From assembly GCF_900167975.1 (NCBI RefSeq), contig NZ_FUZU01000002.1, positions 69,501-133,500 of the forward strand: a stretch of 64,000 nt of DNA. Reading direction: 5' to 3'. Of this stretch, positions 10,053 through 18,617 are shown piece by piece. The notes beneath the pieces are model-generated. The model made no database searches. It was not told the DNA's origin and saw only the letters and a program-made list of their open reading frames with translations. Position 1 is the stretch's first letter, and each line of letters begins with the position of its first letter. The stretch comes from Ohtaekwangia koreensis. Its GTDB lineage: Bacteria; Bacteroidota; Bacteroidia; Cytophagales; Cyclobacteriaceae. The position numbers and the translations under genes were made by a program.

Positions 10053-11507
10053 TCAAAAGTTACGTTTCAAAAATTCCATGGCATTGATATTCATTACCCG
10101 GCTTACAATCTCCTCCGGATCTGTTGTGTTGCCTACGCGAAGATTCTTACCGTTGCCTTGCATGAAATTATAGGCATGCTTCAGCAGGTAATCATCCATA
10201 AACTGAAGGTCTTCGTGTGTCCAATAACCATTCAGCGGATCAATTATGCCGTCATAGTCCGAACCGATGGCAGCAAGTCCCCAGGGAAATATACCAGCAC
10301 CCGAAAGAACTTGTGCTATATGTTCCAGTTGGTTCCAAACCAGTTTAGATCGGTGAAACAGAATCTTTCTACGATCCGTATGTCCTTTCGCTTGTGCGAG
10401 CGCTTCCTTGTTGCCTACCCTGCGCTCATCCATTTGCAGTCCTAAAATGCCACCACTGCGCGCAATGCGAATGAGCTCGTCATCAAAGAAATTTATAGAA
10501 CCAGGATTCATGCACGCACCTGTTGGGCGAACGGCTATAAAGTTATTATCGTATGATTTCAATCCATTGGCAGCACCATGACTTACCACTATAGGAATAG
10601 AATCGTTAGGAAATTCCTTCTCAATCCAATCATAATATTGCCTGCGCGATACCGGGCTCATGTGCTTAACGTCTAGCAGGATGCGCGCACCATTTGTTTT
10701 TGATAAAAGTGCTTTTGCTATATCAAAGCCAAGCGGTGTGAAGCCGGTGTCCAATTTATATCCCTGATCCAGTACACGCGCCATAATACCCGTAAGACTC
10801 CGCGCATGACCACAAAGTTCATTATAGAAATGATGTGCAAACGTGATGAAGAACGGAGGGAATTCCCAGTTGCTCTTCATAAAGTTAACGTTCTTTAAAA
10901 CCTCGTTTTTATCGGCCGGTTTTTGTTCCGGAGTGAGACCACAATTAAATACATGGGCTCCTTCTATACTCATGATAACCGCGATGGTAGGTATAGCAGC
11001 ATCCGCGGTTTGCAACACTTCCTCTAATTGTACATAGTTTCGTACTAATTTATAGCGAACCTTTTTTCCGTCAATCATTACGGTAGTATCGTGAAGCTGA
11101 CGGTAAAATTTATACTCGTTCTGAAGATCCGTAAAGTAGTCGGGCATCTTCTGCAAAAAATCAATGCGCTCATCGCCCAAACCTGTCGCTATATTTAATA
11201 TAGCATCGGAAACCTGTCCGCTGCCAAGTCTGTTTTTTACAAAACCTTTTTCGAGCGGATATAGCGATGCCGTAACAACCTTTACACTTCCGTAATGGGA
11301 TGAAGAAAAATCTGCTTGTCTGAATTTGGTGAGACCCGTTACGTAATTCAGAAGTTTATCTTTTAAAGAAGGCTGATCATAATGCCAGATGCTGGTGGTG
11401 TCCGATGAGTCGGGGCTGTTCGCTCCTGTTCCACTGGGATTCTTAAAGCTTTGGCCGTATGGTTTCATAGCCGGGTGGCAGTGCAGATCAACAATAAAAT
11501 TATTCAT
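10053..11507 (-). CDS. Membrane dipeptidase-like metallopeptidase, peptidase M19 family
   Basis: This 484-residue amidohydrolase-fold protein has an N-terminal metal site DLHCHPA (His9, His11), the bridging Glu182 in SIEGAH, His226 in TFAHHF, His282 in DVKHMSP, His310 in VVSHGAA and the conserved GSDYDG (Asp417) of the M19 family. Known M19 enzymes cleave dipeptides, often with a D-residue at the second position. It is longer than typical M19 enzymes (about 320-400), mainly through an N-terminal insertion. No signal peptide is seen, so it is predicted to be cytoplasmic unless exported by another route. Its ATG overlaps the patatin stop by 4 nt, which implies translational coupling. The substrate is unknown. 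Confidence 0.75.
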   Translation of the reverse strand: MNNFIVDLHCHPAMKPYGQSFKNPSGTGANSPDSSDTTSIWHYDQPSLKDKLLNYVTGLTKFRQADFSSSHYGSVKVVTASLYPLEKGFVKNRLGSGQVSDAILNIATGLGDERIDFLQKMPDYFTDLQNEYKFYRQLHDTTVMIDGKKVRYKLVRNYVQLEEVLQTADAAIPTIAVIMSIEGAHVFNCGLTPEQKPADKNEVLKNVNFMKSNWEFPPFFITFAHHFYNELCGHARSLTGIMARVLDQGYKLDTGFTPLGFDIAKALLSKTNGARILLDVKHMSPVSRRQYYDWIEKEFPNDSIPIVVSHGAANGLKSYDNNFIAVRPTGACMNPGSINFFDDELIRIARSGGILGLQMDERRVGNKEALAQAKGHTDRRKILFHRSKLVWNQLEHIAQVLSGAGIFPWGLAAIGSDYDGIIDPLNGYWTHEDLQFMDDYLLKHAYNFMQGNGKNLRVGNTTDPEEIVSRVMNINAMEFLKRNF

Positions 11508-12577
11508 ACAAAGGATGTTTGAGGTATAGGTAATTCTAAAAACGAAAGTATACTTTCACGATTCTTGCTGTAGTGATTTCGTGCATAGGTCTCCATGGCT
11601 TTTAACAGCTTTGCTTCTTTCACATCCAGACCGAGCACTTTGCCTGCATGGATCGCTTTCTTGATTTCATCGGGAGCATCGTCATGATTAAACTCCAGTT
11701 GAATGCGCAGATAGTTGTCGGGGTGAAGCACCTGCCGCACGTAATAATCGGAAGCCTGCACATTTGACTCAGTAAGCATATCCGGCAGATACTTGATCCA
11801 CTTTAAGTTTCCCCAATCACCACTGCCAATATCCTGCGGATCTATATAGTTATTGTTCGAAGTGCCACAACCCAGCGACAATACTTTAATTTCATTGGGT
11901 CGTTTATTTAAACCACGAAAGCCATCGGCACGATATTCCAATTGAGGTCCGTGGTAGCAATTGAGAACAAACGCGACCGCAGCCATAGCGGGATGATTCA
12001 GCGCTACACCGCCATCAACATATTTCTTCTGATATATAGGGAAGTATGTAGGCCCGGCAGAGGTGCGCATGGCGAGATCAACGAGGCGTTCATTTTTATC
12101 GCGCTGAAAGCTTGAATTAAAAACCGCCGGCTTGAAATTTACACTTCTTCCATCGTCCTGCGGATTCAAATCGAATGATGTAACCATCAGAATTTTCTCG
12201 CGACTATATTTTTGTTGCAGCGCGTCATGTACCTGGCGCATGTCCACTGTACCGAATTCATGATCGAGAATTTTCTTCAGCCGGTCTTGCGTATAGTCTG
12301 CACCCAGATTCTTTCCAAAGCCATCACGAAAGTCATCCCATCCTGTATCGTAAAATATATCATCGGCTTCATCGCGGTATAATTCTACAACACGCTGTGT
12401 TGTTTTCTGGGCCGCGAGTGCAATGCAAATAATACCGCCGGTAGATGTACCCGCCATCATATCAAATATAGCGGCAGGATGCGTGCGTGTATCTTCAAAA
12501 ATACACTGGAGGATTGTAGCCGGAATTATACCACGGGTACCACCACCATCTATACTCAGGATGAGGTATTGATCCAT
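11504..12577 (-). CDS. Patatin-like phospholipase
   Basis: The 357-residue protein carries the complete patatin signature: the oxyanion loop DGGGTRG (10-16), the nucleophile Ser45 in GTSTG, and the second member of the dyad Asp188 in VDGG. The fold is that of cytosolic phospholipase A2/patatin, which hydrolyses acyl chains from glycerolipids. No signal peptide or membrane helix is visible, and the protein is predicted to start in the cytoplasm. It is the third gene of a tight leftward run: 1 nt from the upstream membrane-protein gene and a 4-nt overlap with the M19 gene. Patatins act as membrane-damaging effectors in several bacterial defence and toxin systems, but no cyclic-nucleotide synthase is encoded nearby, so CBASS is not supported. 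Confidence 0.85.
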   Translation of the reverse strand: MDQYLILSIDGGGTRGIIPATILQCIFEDTRTHPAAIFDMMAGTSTGGIICIALAAQKTTQRVVELYRDEADDIFYDTGWDDFRDGFGKNLGADYTQDRLKKILDHEFGTVDMRQVHDALQQKYSREKILMVTSFDLNPQDDGRSVNFKPAVFNSSFQRDKNERLVDLAMRTSAGPTYFPIYQKKYVDGGVALNHPAMAAVAFVLNCYHGPQLEYRADGFRGLNKRPNEIKVLSLGCGTSNNNYIDPQDIGSGDWGNLKWIKYLPDMLTESNVQASDYYVRQVLHPDNYLRIQLEFNHDDAPDEIKKAIHAGKVLGLDVKEAKLLKAMETYARNHYSKNRESILSFLELPIPQTSFV

Positions 12578-12578
12578 G

Positions 12579-13541
12579 TTATGTGTTTTCAGGTTTCGTT
12601 ACCGACTCAGGTTTCTTTCCAACACTCCGAAGGTTTACCAGTTTGTTCAACATATCAAACCAGAATGGCGCACCCAACGATACGGCTAGTGCTGTAAATA
12701 AAATTCCAAGAATTTTTACTACCCATCCCCCAAAATTATGAACCGGCTTTGCTGATTGCCAGCCGAGTGGTAAAGCACTCGCGTCCAACTCGGATTTCAA
12801 TGCCTTCAGTTGCTGCACATTTGTCTTTACCTGTTGTATAGCTTCGTCAGCGTTTTTCCAGGGATGCAAGGAATCTTGTTTAGCCTCCCGTGCTTTGTTT
12901 ACCAATTCTATATAGGTGGAATCGTGCGTGATTGCTTCGGCACGGTCTGCCAGGCTCTGCCGGGCAGCTGGATTTTCATATAAGTACTTTGACAGATCTA
13001 TAGAATCTACATTCAGTGCAAATGAAAGTATAATAGAAATTCGTAAGATCATGGCCTGTGCCTTTTTCTTATATGTGCCCGAAACACGTTCCATGGCCTG
13101 ATCGAACCATGCTTCTATTTCTCTCCTCACTTTCGTTATTTCACCGGATGCTTCCGCTATAGATTGCAACAGCGTTCGTTTAAAATCTTCATCGAGTAAA
13201 TCGGTTGCAGCAATCGCCTGACGCAGTGTATCTATAGTATACGGCTTATCCCCAAACTGTCGGTGGTGAATGATATCGAGTAATGCGCGCGAAAATTTAT
13301 CTGAAGGTATATAGGCGGCCATACGTCCTTTTGCTGTTAAACCGTCAATGAGTTTATGCTTCAGGATGGCTTCCCCTATACCGCCTTTTTGAAAGGTATC
13401 TAAAAGCCATTGGTTTAATACCTTGGGGCGAAGTCGTACAAAACTGGAAATGATCTCCTGTATAGCGGAGCACGCCAGGCTTAGTAGAAAGTAAATGAAT
13501 ATTAATCCGATCACCAGATCGAGAATAGCAAAAGCAGACAT
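12579..13541 (-). CDS. Uncharacterised three-helix membrane protein
   Basis: This 320-residue protein has an N-terminal helix (about 5-27, LVIGLIFIYFLLSLACSA), a central hydrophobic segment (about 165-180) directly after the motif WFDQAMERVSGTYKKK, and a C-terminal helix (about 272-292) ending in SLGAPFWFDMLNKLVNLR. I recall these two motifs from a widespread family of unnamed bacterial membrane proteins, but no function is known to me. The region between the second and third helices is helical and charged. It is packed 4 nt after the CHAP gene and 1 nt before the patatin gene, so it is probably made together with both and could place one of them at the membrane (inference). Confidence 0.6.
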   Translation of the reverse strand: MSAFAILDLVIGLIFIYFLLSLACSAIQEIISSFVRLRPKVLNQWLLDTFQKGGIGEAILKHKLIDGLTAKGRMAAYIPSDKFSRALLDIIHHRQFGDKPYTIDTLRQAIAATDLLDEDFKRTLLQSIAEASGEITKVRREIEAWFDQAMERVSGTYKKKAQAMILRISIILSFALNVDSIDLSKYLYENPAARQSLADRAEAITHDSTYIELVNKAREAKQDSLHPWKNADEAIQQVKTNVQQLKALKSELDASALPLGWQSAKPVHNFGGWVVKILGILFTALAVSLGAPFWFDMLNKLVNLRSVGKKPESVTKPENT

Positions 13542-13545
13542 ACGT

Positions 13546-14211
13546 TTATTGGTTTAAAATTTCAAGCAGGTATATACGTGTAGCTTCGTCAAATATACCA
13601 TCAACCCGCAAACCAAAGCGAGTACTTTGCAATGCTTTTACGGCAGCTTCGGTTTTTGTTCCGTAGTCTCCATCGGAAGTACCACAATCAAAGCCTGCAA
13701 TTTTTAATGCATCTTGTAATATTTTTACAGCATTGCCCGTACTACTCATGCGAAGTATAGTGTCCGGCAAAATCATTGTTGATGAGGGAGCTAATCGCCT
13801 GAATCCCAATACATGATCTGTCGGGAAGGCTGTGATGGAAACCTGGTTGCCTTGATTTCCACCAAGAGAATATACTCTCTTCCCATCTTTCGAAAATCCA
13901 AAAAAGAAACCAACATGGCCTTTCCAAGAATCCGGTTTCTCACGCCAGAAAACAACTACATCACCAGGCTCAGGGCTATCAACCCGTTGTCCAGCAAACA
14001 GCCAGGAGCGGGCATCGGCCTTTCCGGTGCCGCGCAGGTTTACTTTTTTCGCGCACCAGTTTATAAAGATGCTACACCAGGGTGTTTCATCATCGTTGAT
14101 CCAGTTAAAACCAGATTCGTGTGCATAGCGCACTATAGCAGCATTATCTTCAGCGCCCGGAATTTCTTTTTGACCGAGTTCTGCTATAGCTACTTTAATA
14201 AGATTATCCAT
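13546..14211 (-). CDS. CHAP/TIGR02594-type cysteine peptidase-like protein with peptidoglycan-binding domain
   Basis: Residues 1-140 resemble the TIGR02594 (NlpC/P60-CHAP-like) lysin domain: Cys46 in TPWCSIFINWCA, ADARSWL, PGDVVVFWR, His99 in WKGHVGFF, and LGGNQGN. Residues about 145-221 form a PG_binding_1 domain (RMSSTGNAVKILQDALK, VDGIFDEATR). Such proteins usually cut or bind peptidoglycan and are common in phage endolysins. I chose the ATG at 14211 (MDNLIKVAIAELGQ), which gives 221 residues and no signal peptide. A start at 14265 would add 18 residues with a short hydrophobic stretch that might act as a poor signal sequence. It is the first gene of the four-gene leftward cassette. Confidence 0.72.
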   Translation of the reverse strand: MDNLIKVAIAELGQKEIPGAEDNAAIVRYAHESGFNWINDDETPWCSIFINWCAKKVNLRGTGKADARSWLFAGQRVDSPEPGDVVVFWREKPDSWKGHVGFFFGFSKDGKRVYSLGGNQGNQVSITAFPTDHVLGFRRLAPSSTMILPDTILRMSSTGNAVKILQDALKIAGFDCGTSDGDYGTKTEAAVKALQSTRFGLRVDGIFDEATRIYLLEILNQ

Positions 14212-14585
14212 TTGGAAAGACAGGAGTAGTATATATAGACAACGAATTCTAAAAACAGAATGCATCAGCGGTGGGCTGCAAAAGAAAGCAAGGTAACGAT
14301 TGGTATTGCGATAGCAGAAAATGATATCACGTTCGTAAATGTGCAGGGGGATAATGCTGATAATGTTTCATGAGGCAGAGGGTTTATCAAAACAAACTAA
14401 CAATTCAACGAGTATGGCTGGCTTCACTTACTCCACTGTATCGTAACACAAATCTTGAAGGAGTCAACAGAATGTATATCAATACTACGCAACATTTCGG
14501 TAGATATCAACAGCTTATGGAAAATTTAAAACCAAATAGACATATATCTGTTAACTTGCCAGGCAACCTTTTTTATATTTTAAAG
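14212..14585. other. Divergent intergenic region (about 370 nt)
   Basis: This spacer should hold promoters for the leftward CHAP-patatin cassette and for the rightward hydrolase gene. I found no perfect TAnnTTTG box; a loose match (TAACTTGC, 14552-14559) lies upstream of the rightward gene. A frame in phase with the hydrolase runs from 14370, but it lacks any family similarity before the signal peptide, so I treat it as non-coding. Confidence 0.5.
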
Positions 14586-15422
14586 ATGATTAGAACATTT
14601 TTCTTTACTATACTCCTCACGTTTTCTTTCGCGGCTATGCATGCCCAATCTTTAAAAGTGATGTCGTACAATATTCGTCTCGACCATCCGGTGGATGGTG
14701 TTAATCAATGGCCTAAACGAAGTGATAAAGTATATGCACTCATCAAAAAGTATAGTCCTGATATTCTGGGAGTTCAAGAGGCATTACATCATCAACTGCA
14801 GGATCTTCTGAGCAATCTTCCGGAATATACCTTTGTAGGTGTTGGTCGTGACGATGGGAAAACGAAGGGAGAATATTCAGCGATCCTTTTTAAGAAAGAA
14901 CGATTCGCTATAAAACAACAGAGTACATTTTGGCTTTCTGAAACCCCTGAAATTGCCGGGAGTAAAAGCTGGGATGCCGCCATTACGCGCGTTGCAAGCT
15001 GGGCTATACTTCACGACCTCTCTACCAAAAAAGATTTAGTAATTGTTAATACACATTTCGATCACATTGGTAAAGTGGCTCGTGAAAAAAGTGCTCTTCT
15101 CATAAAAGAAAAAATCAGTTCACTCCGAAAAAATCTTCCTGTTATTTTAACCGGTGATTTTAACAGCGAGCCTACGGATGCTTCTTACCAGGCTATGGCC
15201 GATGGCCAGGTTCTGAAATTACTGAACTCGCGACCACCCTCTGACACACAGGGTACATTCTGCAACTTTGCAGTAACGACCGAGCCTTGTAAAGTGATCG
15301 ATTATATATTCTATACCGAAGGATTTATTCCGCAAAACTACCAGGTAATAACCGATCATGACGGCCACCATTATCCTTCTGATCACTTACCAGTGTGGTG
15401 CGAATTTTGGTGGAAGAAATAA
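14586..15422 (+). CDS. Secreted endonuclease/exonuclease/phosphatase (EEP) family hydrolase
   Basis: From the ATG at 14586 the product has 278 residues, starting with a signal peptide (MIRTFFFTILLTFSFAAMHAQ). The EEP metal-dependent phosphodiesterase motifs follow in order: MSYNIRLD, the metal-binding Glu in DILGVQEAL, NTHFDHIG, LTGDFNSEPTD and SDHLPVW near the end. Members of this secreted group hydrolyse phosphodiester or phosphomonoester bonds of nucleic acids, inositol phosphates or lipids, so the substrate cannot be named. The upstream in-frame ATGs are rejected because only this one gives a signal peptide at the N-terminus. It is probably monocistronic, with a hairpin downstream. Confidence 0.82.
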   Translation: MIRTFFFTILLTFSFAAMHAQSLKVMSYNIRLDHPVDGVNQWPKRSDKVYALIKKYSPDILGVQEALHHQLQDLLSNLPEYTFVGVGRDDGKTKGEYSAILFKKERFAIKQQSTFWLSETPEIAGSKSWDAAITRVASWAILHDLSTKKDLVIVNTHFDHIGKVAREKSALLIKEKISSLRKNLPVILTGDFNSEPTDASYQAMADGQVLKLLNSRPPSDTQGTFCNFAVTTEPCKVIDYIFYTEGFIPQNYQVITDHDGHHYPSDHLPVWCEFWWKK

Positions 15423-15447
15423 TGAGGTAATGCTTATTGCAAAAATC

Positions 15448-15487
15448 TCATTCCAAAAAAATGAGTCAACAACTGGAATGATTTTTT
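15448..15487 (+). terminator. Probable terminator after the EEP hydrolase gene
   Basis: TCATTCCA (15448-15455) pairs with TGGAATGA (15474-15481) and is followed by six T. The 18-nt loop is long, and a competing CTCATT/AATGAG pairing exists inside, so strength is uncertain. Confidence 0.5.
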
Positions 15488-15580
15488 ATATTACACGGAT
15501 GCAGGAATAAAACCGTCCTGGTAAGTCAATACAACATTACTTCTACCGTTTTAATCCTTTTTTCTATCTTCCATTTCTCA

Positions 15581-17371
15581 ATGTCTGCCATAAGGTTGTC
15601 CGTGCTGTTTGTAATGATCCTGGCCCTTCACGTGAAGGTGCTGGCGCAAACAGATTCAACCAAAAAAAGAATTCTCGACAACCGGCTCTCGAAGGAAGTG
15701 ATGAAAACCATTTCACGGAAACCGAGTTCCGATTCTTCCATCAACGTAAAAAGTGAAGCTCCTTTTTTGCCCTATGAAGGGAAAATTATACGCCACATCG
15801 TTATAAATCATATTGGTTTCGAACGAACGATGTATGACTCTTCGCACAGGTTTAAAAGCGAGGTAACGCGAATTGCCAATACACTTCACTCTACTACACG
15901 CGAAAGTGTAATCCGTGATAACCTTTTCGTACGAGAGAACCGTCCGTTGAATCCCTATCGGGTTGCGGATAACGAACGCTATCTTCGTGATCTTGACTTT
16001 ATACTGGACTCCAAAATTATAGTGCATCGTATAAAGGGATCGCCAGATTCTGTTGATCTTGAAATTGTGACGCGAGACGTATTCAGTTTAGGCGCCCGCG
16101 TATCTTCGGGAGGCATCAGCGATTACCGGATCGGCTTGTATGATGCTAATCTTTTTGGAATGGGCCAACGCGTGCAAGCCGGTGTTGGTTTTGAAACCGG
16201 ACGTTCGCCGGTTGTCGGATTAGATCTTTTCTATAGGAAAACAAGTATAGGAGGTACGTTGATCAACGTCTCCGGTGGCTATACCCAACTTGACAATGCG
16301 CGAAGTCTGGGTGAAGAAAATGAATATGCATACTTCATTCGTCTTGAGCGTCCATTGGTATCTCCTTACTCGCGTCTTGCGGGCGGACTCGAAGTAAGTC
16401 GTAACTGGTCGCGAAATGTTTTTCAATATCCCGACAGTACCTTTAGAAAGTATCGCTATAATATAGAAGATGTGTGGGGCGGATATAACTTCAGCATTGG
16501 CAACATGGCAAAGAATCGCGACAGACACTTTGCAGCGATCCGGTATTACCGACAACATTATTCTCAGCAACCCTCGCAGCCCGGAGAAGAGTTTAACCCT
16601 ATATATAATGACCAGAAATTTGTATTGGGTGAAATGACTTTCTATAATCGGAATTTCTATAAGACCCGGTATATATATGGCTTTGGGCGAACGGAAGACG
16701 TGCCCTATGGAAAAACGATAACGCTTACTACGGGCTGGTCTAAAGAACTGGGTGCAAAAAGGATGTACGCTGGTACTTCTTTCACACGAGGTTTTGTTAA
16801 CAAGAACGGGGCCTTTACAACTATTGAAGGTGGCTTTGGTACATTCTTTACAAGCAAGAAAACTTCGGATACTTTTTATTATATAGGGGGGACACACTAT
16901 AGCAAGCTATATGAATCGGGAAGGGTAAAAATCCGTCACCTTGTACAGGGCGGATATGCACAGGCCTATAATACAATTACGAGGGAACTGCTTACACTGA
17001 ATGATGAACTCACTGGCTTTTCTCCAGACAGTTTATATGGAAAACAGCGTATATCACTCCGTGTAGAGACAACCGTATTTACAAAATGGAAACTTGCCGG
17101 TTTTCGCTTCGCTCCTTTTTTGTCTCTTGAAAATGCTTTTCTAAAAGATATCATTTCAAGTAAGTCACTGGGTGAGTTTTATTGGGGAACTACCAGTGGC
17201 GTTCGCATCCGGAATGAAAATCTTATTTTCGGCACGATCGAGCTACGTGCCTTTTATTTTCCCACAGCGGTGGATGGTGTAAGTCATCTCAGTTTTAAAA
17301 TCACTACAAACGTCCGGTTAAAGTATAGCGGAAGGTTCGTCAATCCCCCTTCGTTTGTCAGGTATAACTGA
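15581..17371 (+). CDS. Omp85/BamA-like outer membrane beta-barrel protein
   Basis: The 596-residue protein begins with a signal peptide ending near VLAQ and a POTRA-like stretch (about residues 65-155: IIRHIVINHIGFE, LNPYRVADNERYLRDLDFI, DSVDLEIVTRDVFS). The remaining 430 residues are alternating aromatic/glycine strands that end with a C-terminal aromatic pattern typical of outer membrane barrels. This is the architecture of surface-antigen (BamA/TamA/ShlB-like) proteins, although with a single short POTRA. The cargo is unknown. Immediately convergent is a porin gene, and a weak inverted repeat (CAGGGA/TCCCTG) lies between them. BamA itself is ruled out by length. Confidence 0.65.
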   Translation: MSAIRLSVLFVMILALHVKVLAQTDSTKKRILDNRLSKEVMKTISRKPSSDSSINVKSEAPFLPYEGKIIRHIVINHIGFERTMYDSSHRFKSEVTRIANTLHSTTRESVIRDNLFVRENRPLNPYRVADNERYLRDLDFILDSKIIVHRIKGSPDSVDLEIVTRDVFSLGARVSSGGISDYRIGLYDANLFGMGQRVQAGVGFETGRSPVVGLDLFYRKTSIGGTLINVSGGYTQLDNARSLGEENEYAYFIRLERPLVSPYSRLAGGLEVSRNWSRNVFQYPDSTFRKYRYNIEDVWGGYNFSIGNMAKNRDRHFAAIRYYRQHYSQQPSQPGEEFNPIYNDQKFVLGEMTFYNRNFYKTRYIYGFGRTEDVPYGKTITLTTGWSKELGAKRMYAGTSFTRGFVNKNGAFTTIEGGFGTFFTSKKTSDTFYYIGGTHYSKLYESGRVKIRHLVQGGYAQAYNTITRELLTLNDELTGFSPDSLYGKQRISLRVETTVFTKWKLAGFRFAPFLSLENAFLKDIISSKSLGEFYWGTTSGVRIRNENLIFGTIELRAFYFPTAVDGVSHLSFKITTNVRLKYSGRFVNPPSFVRYN

Positions 17372-17411
17372 CACAGGGATCACTATATATACTTGATGTC
17401 CCTGGAAAAAT

Positions 17412-18605
17412 TTACATCAGTAGAACAAATGCCAGACCCGCGAAATCACCTTTCTTAAAAGTAATATCATCGGTATAGTTATTATCACCATGGCCTTGCT
17501 GTGTTATATAGTGCAGGCTGAGTTTACAGTTTTTCTTATTCAGATACCAGTTCACGCCAACATCCAACATCCGATCTTCACCTGAAAACTGAGCACCTTG
17601 ATCGCCTTCAAAATTTGTCACCATTACACACGGCTCCAGAAATATTTTGTCTTTGATAATCAGATTGTAGCCTGCACGTATATGGCCAGCCTTCATATTA
17701 TAGGTCTGCGCTTCCGTGTGTCGCTCCATATACATCCATTCTCCATCTATATTCCATCTCCCATAGTTAAACAACACATCGAATCCACCAGCATAGTTTG
17801 AGGTAAATATATCTGTTTTGCCCTGTACCGAACTGTTCAGACCAACCGTAATACCTTTGCGTTTGCTATAGTAATTATTGGCATCGTAGTTAATAGCGTA
17901 ATTTTTCTTCTCGGTGTCACCCACTGTAAAGGTTACTCTATCTACTACAAGTGGACTCCAGTATTTACCGGATGTCTCTGTAAATTCTTCAGAGGTTGTA
18001 TTGTTGCTAAAAATACCAACGTTATAATCGATGGTAACGAGATGCTTGCTGGTAAGGCCTCCCAGATTTATACCTGTGGCCCGACCGTATCCTTTCCCGG
18101 TAATATGCTGGCGGATATAGGCCTGTGTTGGAGATTTATCAAAAGAGTTTACAAGCAAATCGCCAGTAACACATTCTCTGCTGATCTGCGGATGAAAATA
18201 TCCTACGGTTAACGAAGCCATTTCATTCTTGCTGATGCGCCATGTTGCATACGCATCCAATATACCCAGCGTGCCGGTGTTGGTTGATCCGCGCACAGCG
18301 CTAAATCTGTCCTTTCCCATATTGTCATACTGAATCATCACTGCATAGCTAAGTTTTTTGTAAGGCTTCCCCTTGAAGCCTATACGTGCTCTGCGGATTA
18401 AAAAATTCAGGCGATCCTGCACAGACTCCATAGGTCCGTTATCCGTTAACTGATCTTTCTCACCCATGGTATAGGTGCTCCAGAATTGGAGGCTGGCAAC
18501 AGGCTGTACATATTTAAAAAGACTATCGGTTTTGATCCAATAATTCTCCTGAGCCTGAAGACACATTGGAGCCAGTATAAAAAGCAGTATATATATTTTC
18601 TTCAT
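17412..18605 (-). CDS. Phosphate-selective porin O/P-like outer membrane protein
   Basis: A signal peptide (MKKIYILLFILAPMCLQAQ) is followed by about 375 residues of beta-barrel sequence. RRARIGFKGKPYKKLSYAV and DAYATWRISKNEMASLTVGYFHP resemble the OprP/OprO porin group common in Bacteroidota. Members make substrate-selective channels, in Pseudomonas for phosphate and pyrophosphate; selectivity here cannot be read from the sequence. The gene starts 12 nt after the stop of the Cache-HAMP-GAF gene, so the two are probably co-transcribed. Confidence 0.7.
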   Translation of the reverse strand: MKKIYILLFILAPMCLQAQENYWIKTDSLFKYVQPVASLQFWSTYTMGEKDQLTDNGPMESVQDRLNFLIRRARIGFKGKPYKKLSYAVMIQYDNMGKDRFSAVRGSTNTGTLGILDAYATWRISKNEMASLTVGYFHPQISRECVTGDLLVNSFDKSPTQAYIRQHITGKGYGRATGINLGGLTSKHLVTIDYNVGIFSNNTTSEEFTETSGKYWSPLVVDRVTFTVGDTEKKNYAINYDANNYYSKRKGITVGLNSSVQGKTDIFTSNYAGGFDVLFNYGRWNIDGEWMYMERHTEAQTYNMKAGHIRAGYNLIIKDKIFLEPCVMVTNFEGDQGAQFSGEDRMLDVGVNWYLNKKNCKLSLHYITQQGHGDNNYTDDITFKKGDFAGLAFVLLM

Positions 18606-18617
18606 TTCGGTCGCCGA

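Noticed and set aside
11504-12577. CBASS-type assignment of the patatin
   Set aside because: No CD-NTase, ubiquitin-like or HORMA gene lies nearby; the neighbours are peptidases and a membrane protein.
17374-17404. Inverted repeat CAGGGA/TCCCTG between the Omp85-like and porin genes as a terminator
   Set aside because: The stem is 6 bp with a 19-nt loop and no T-tract on either strand.
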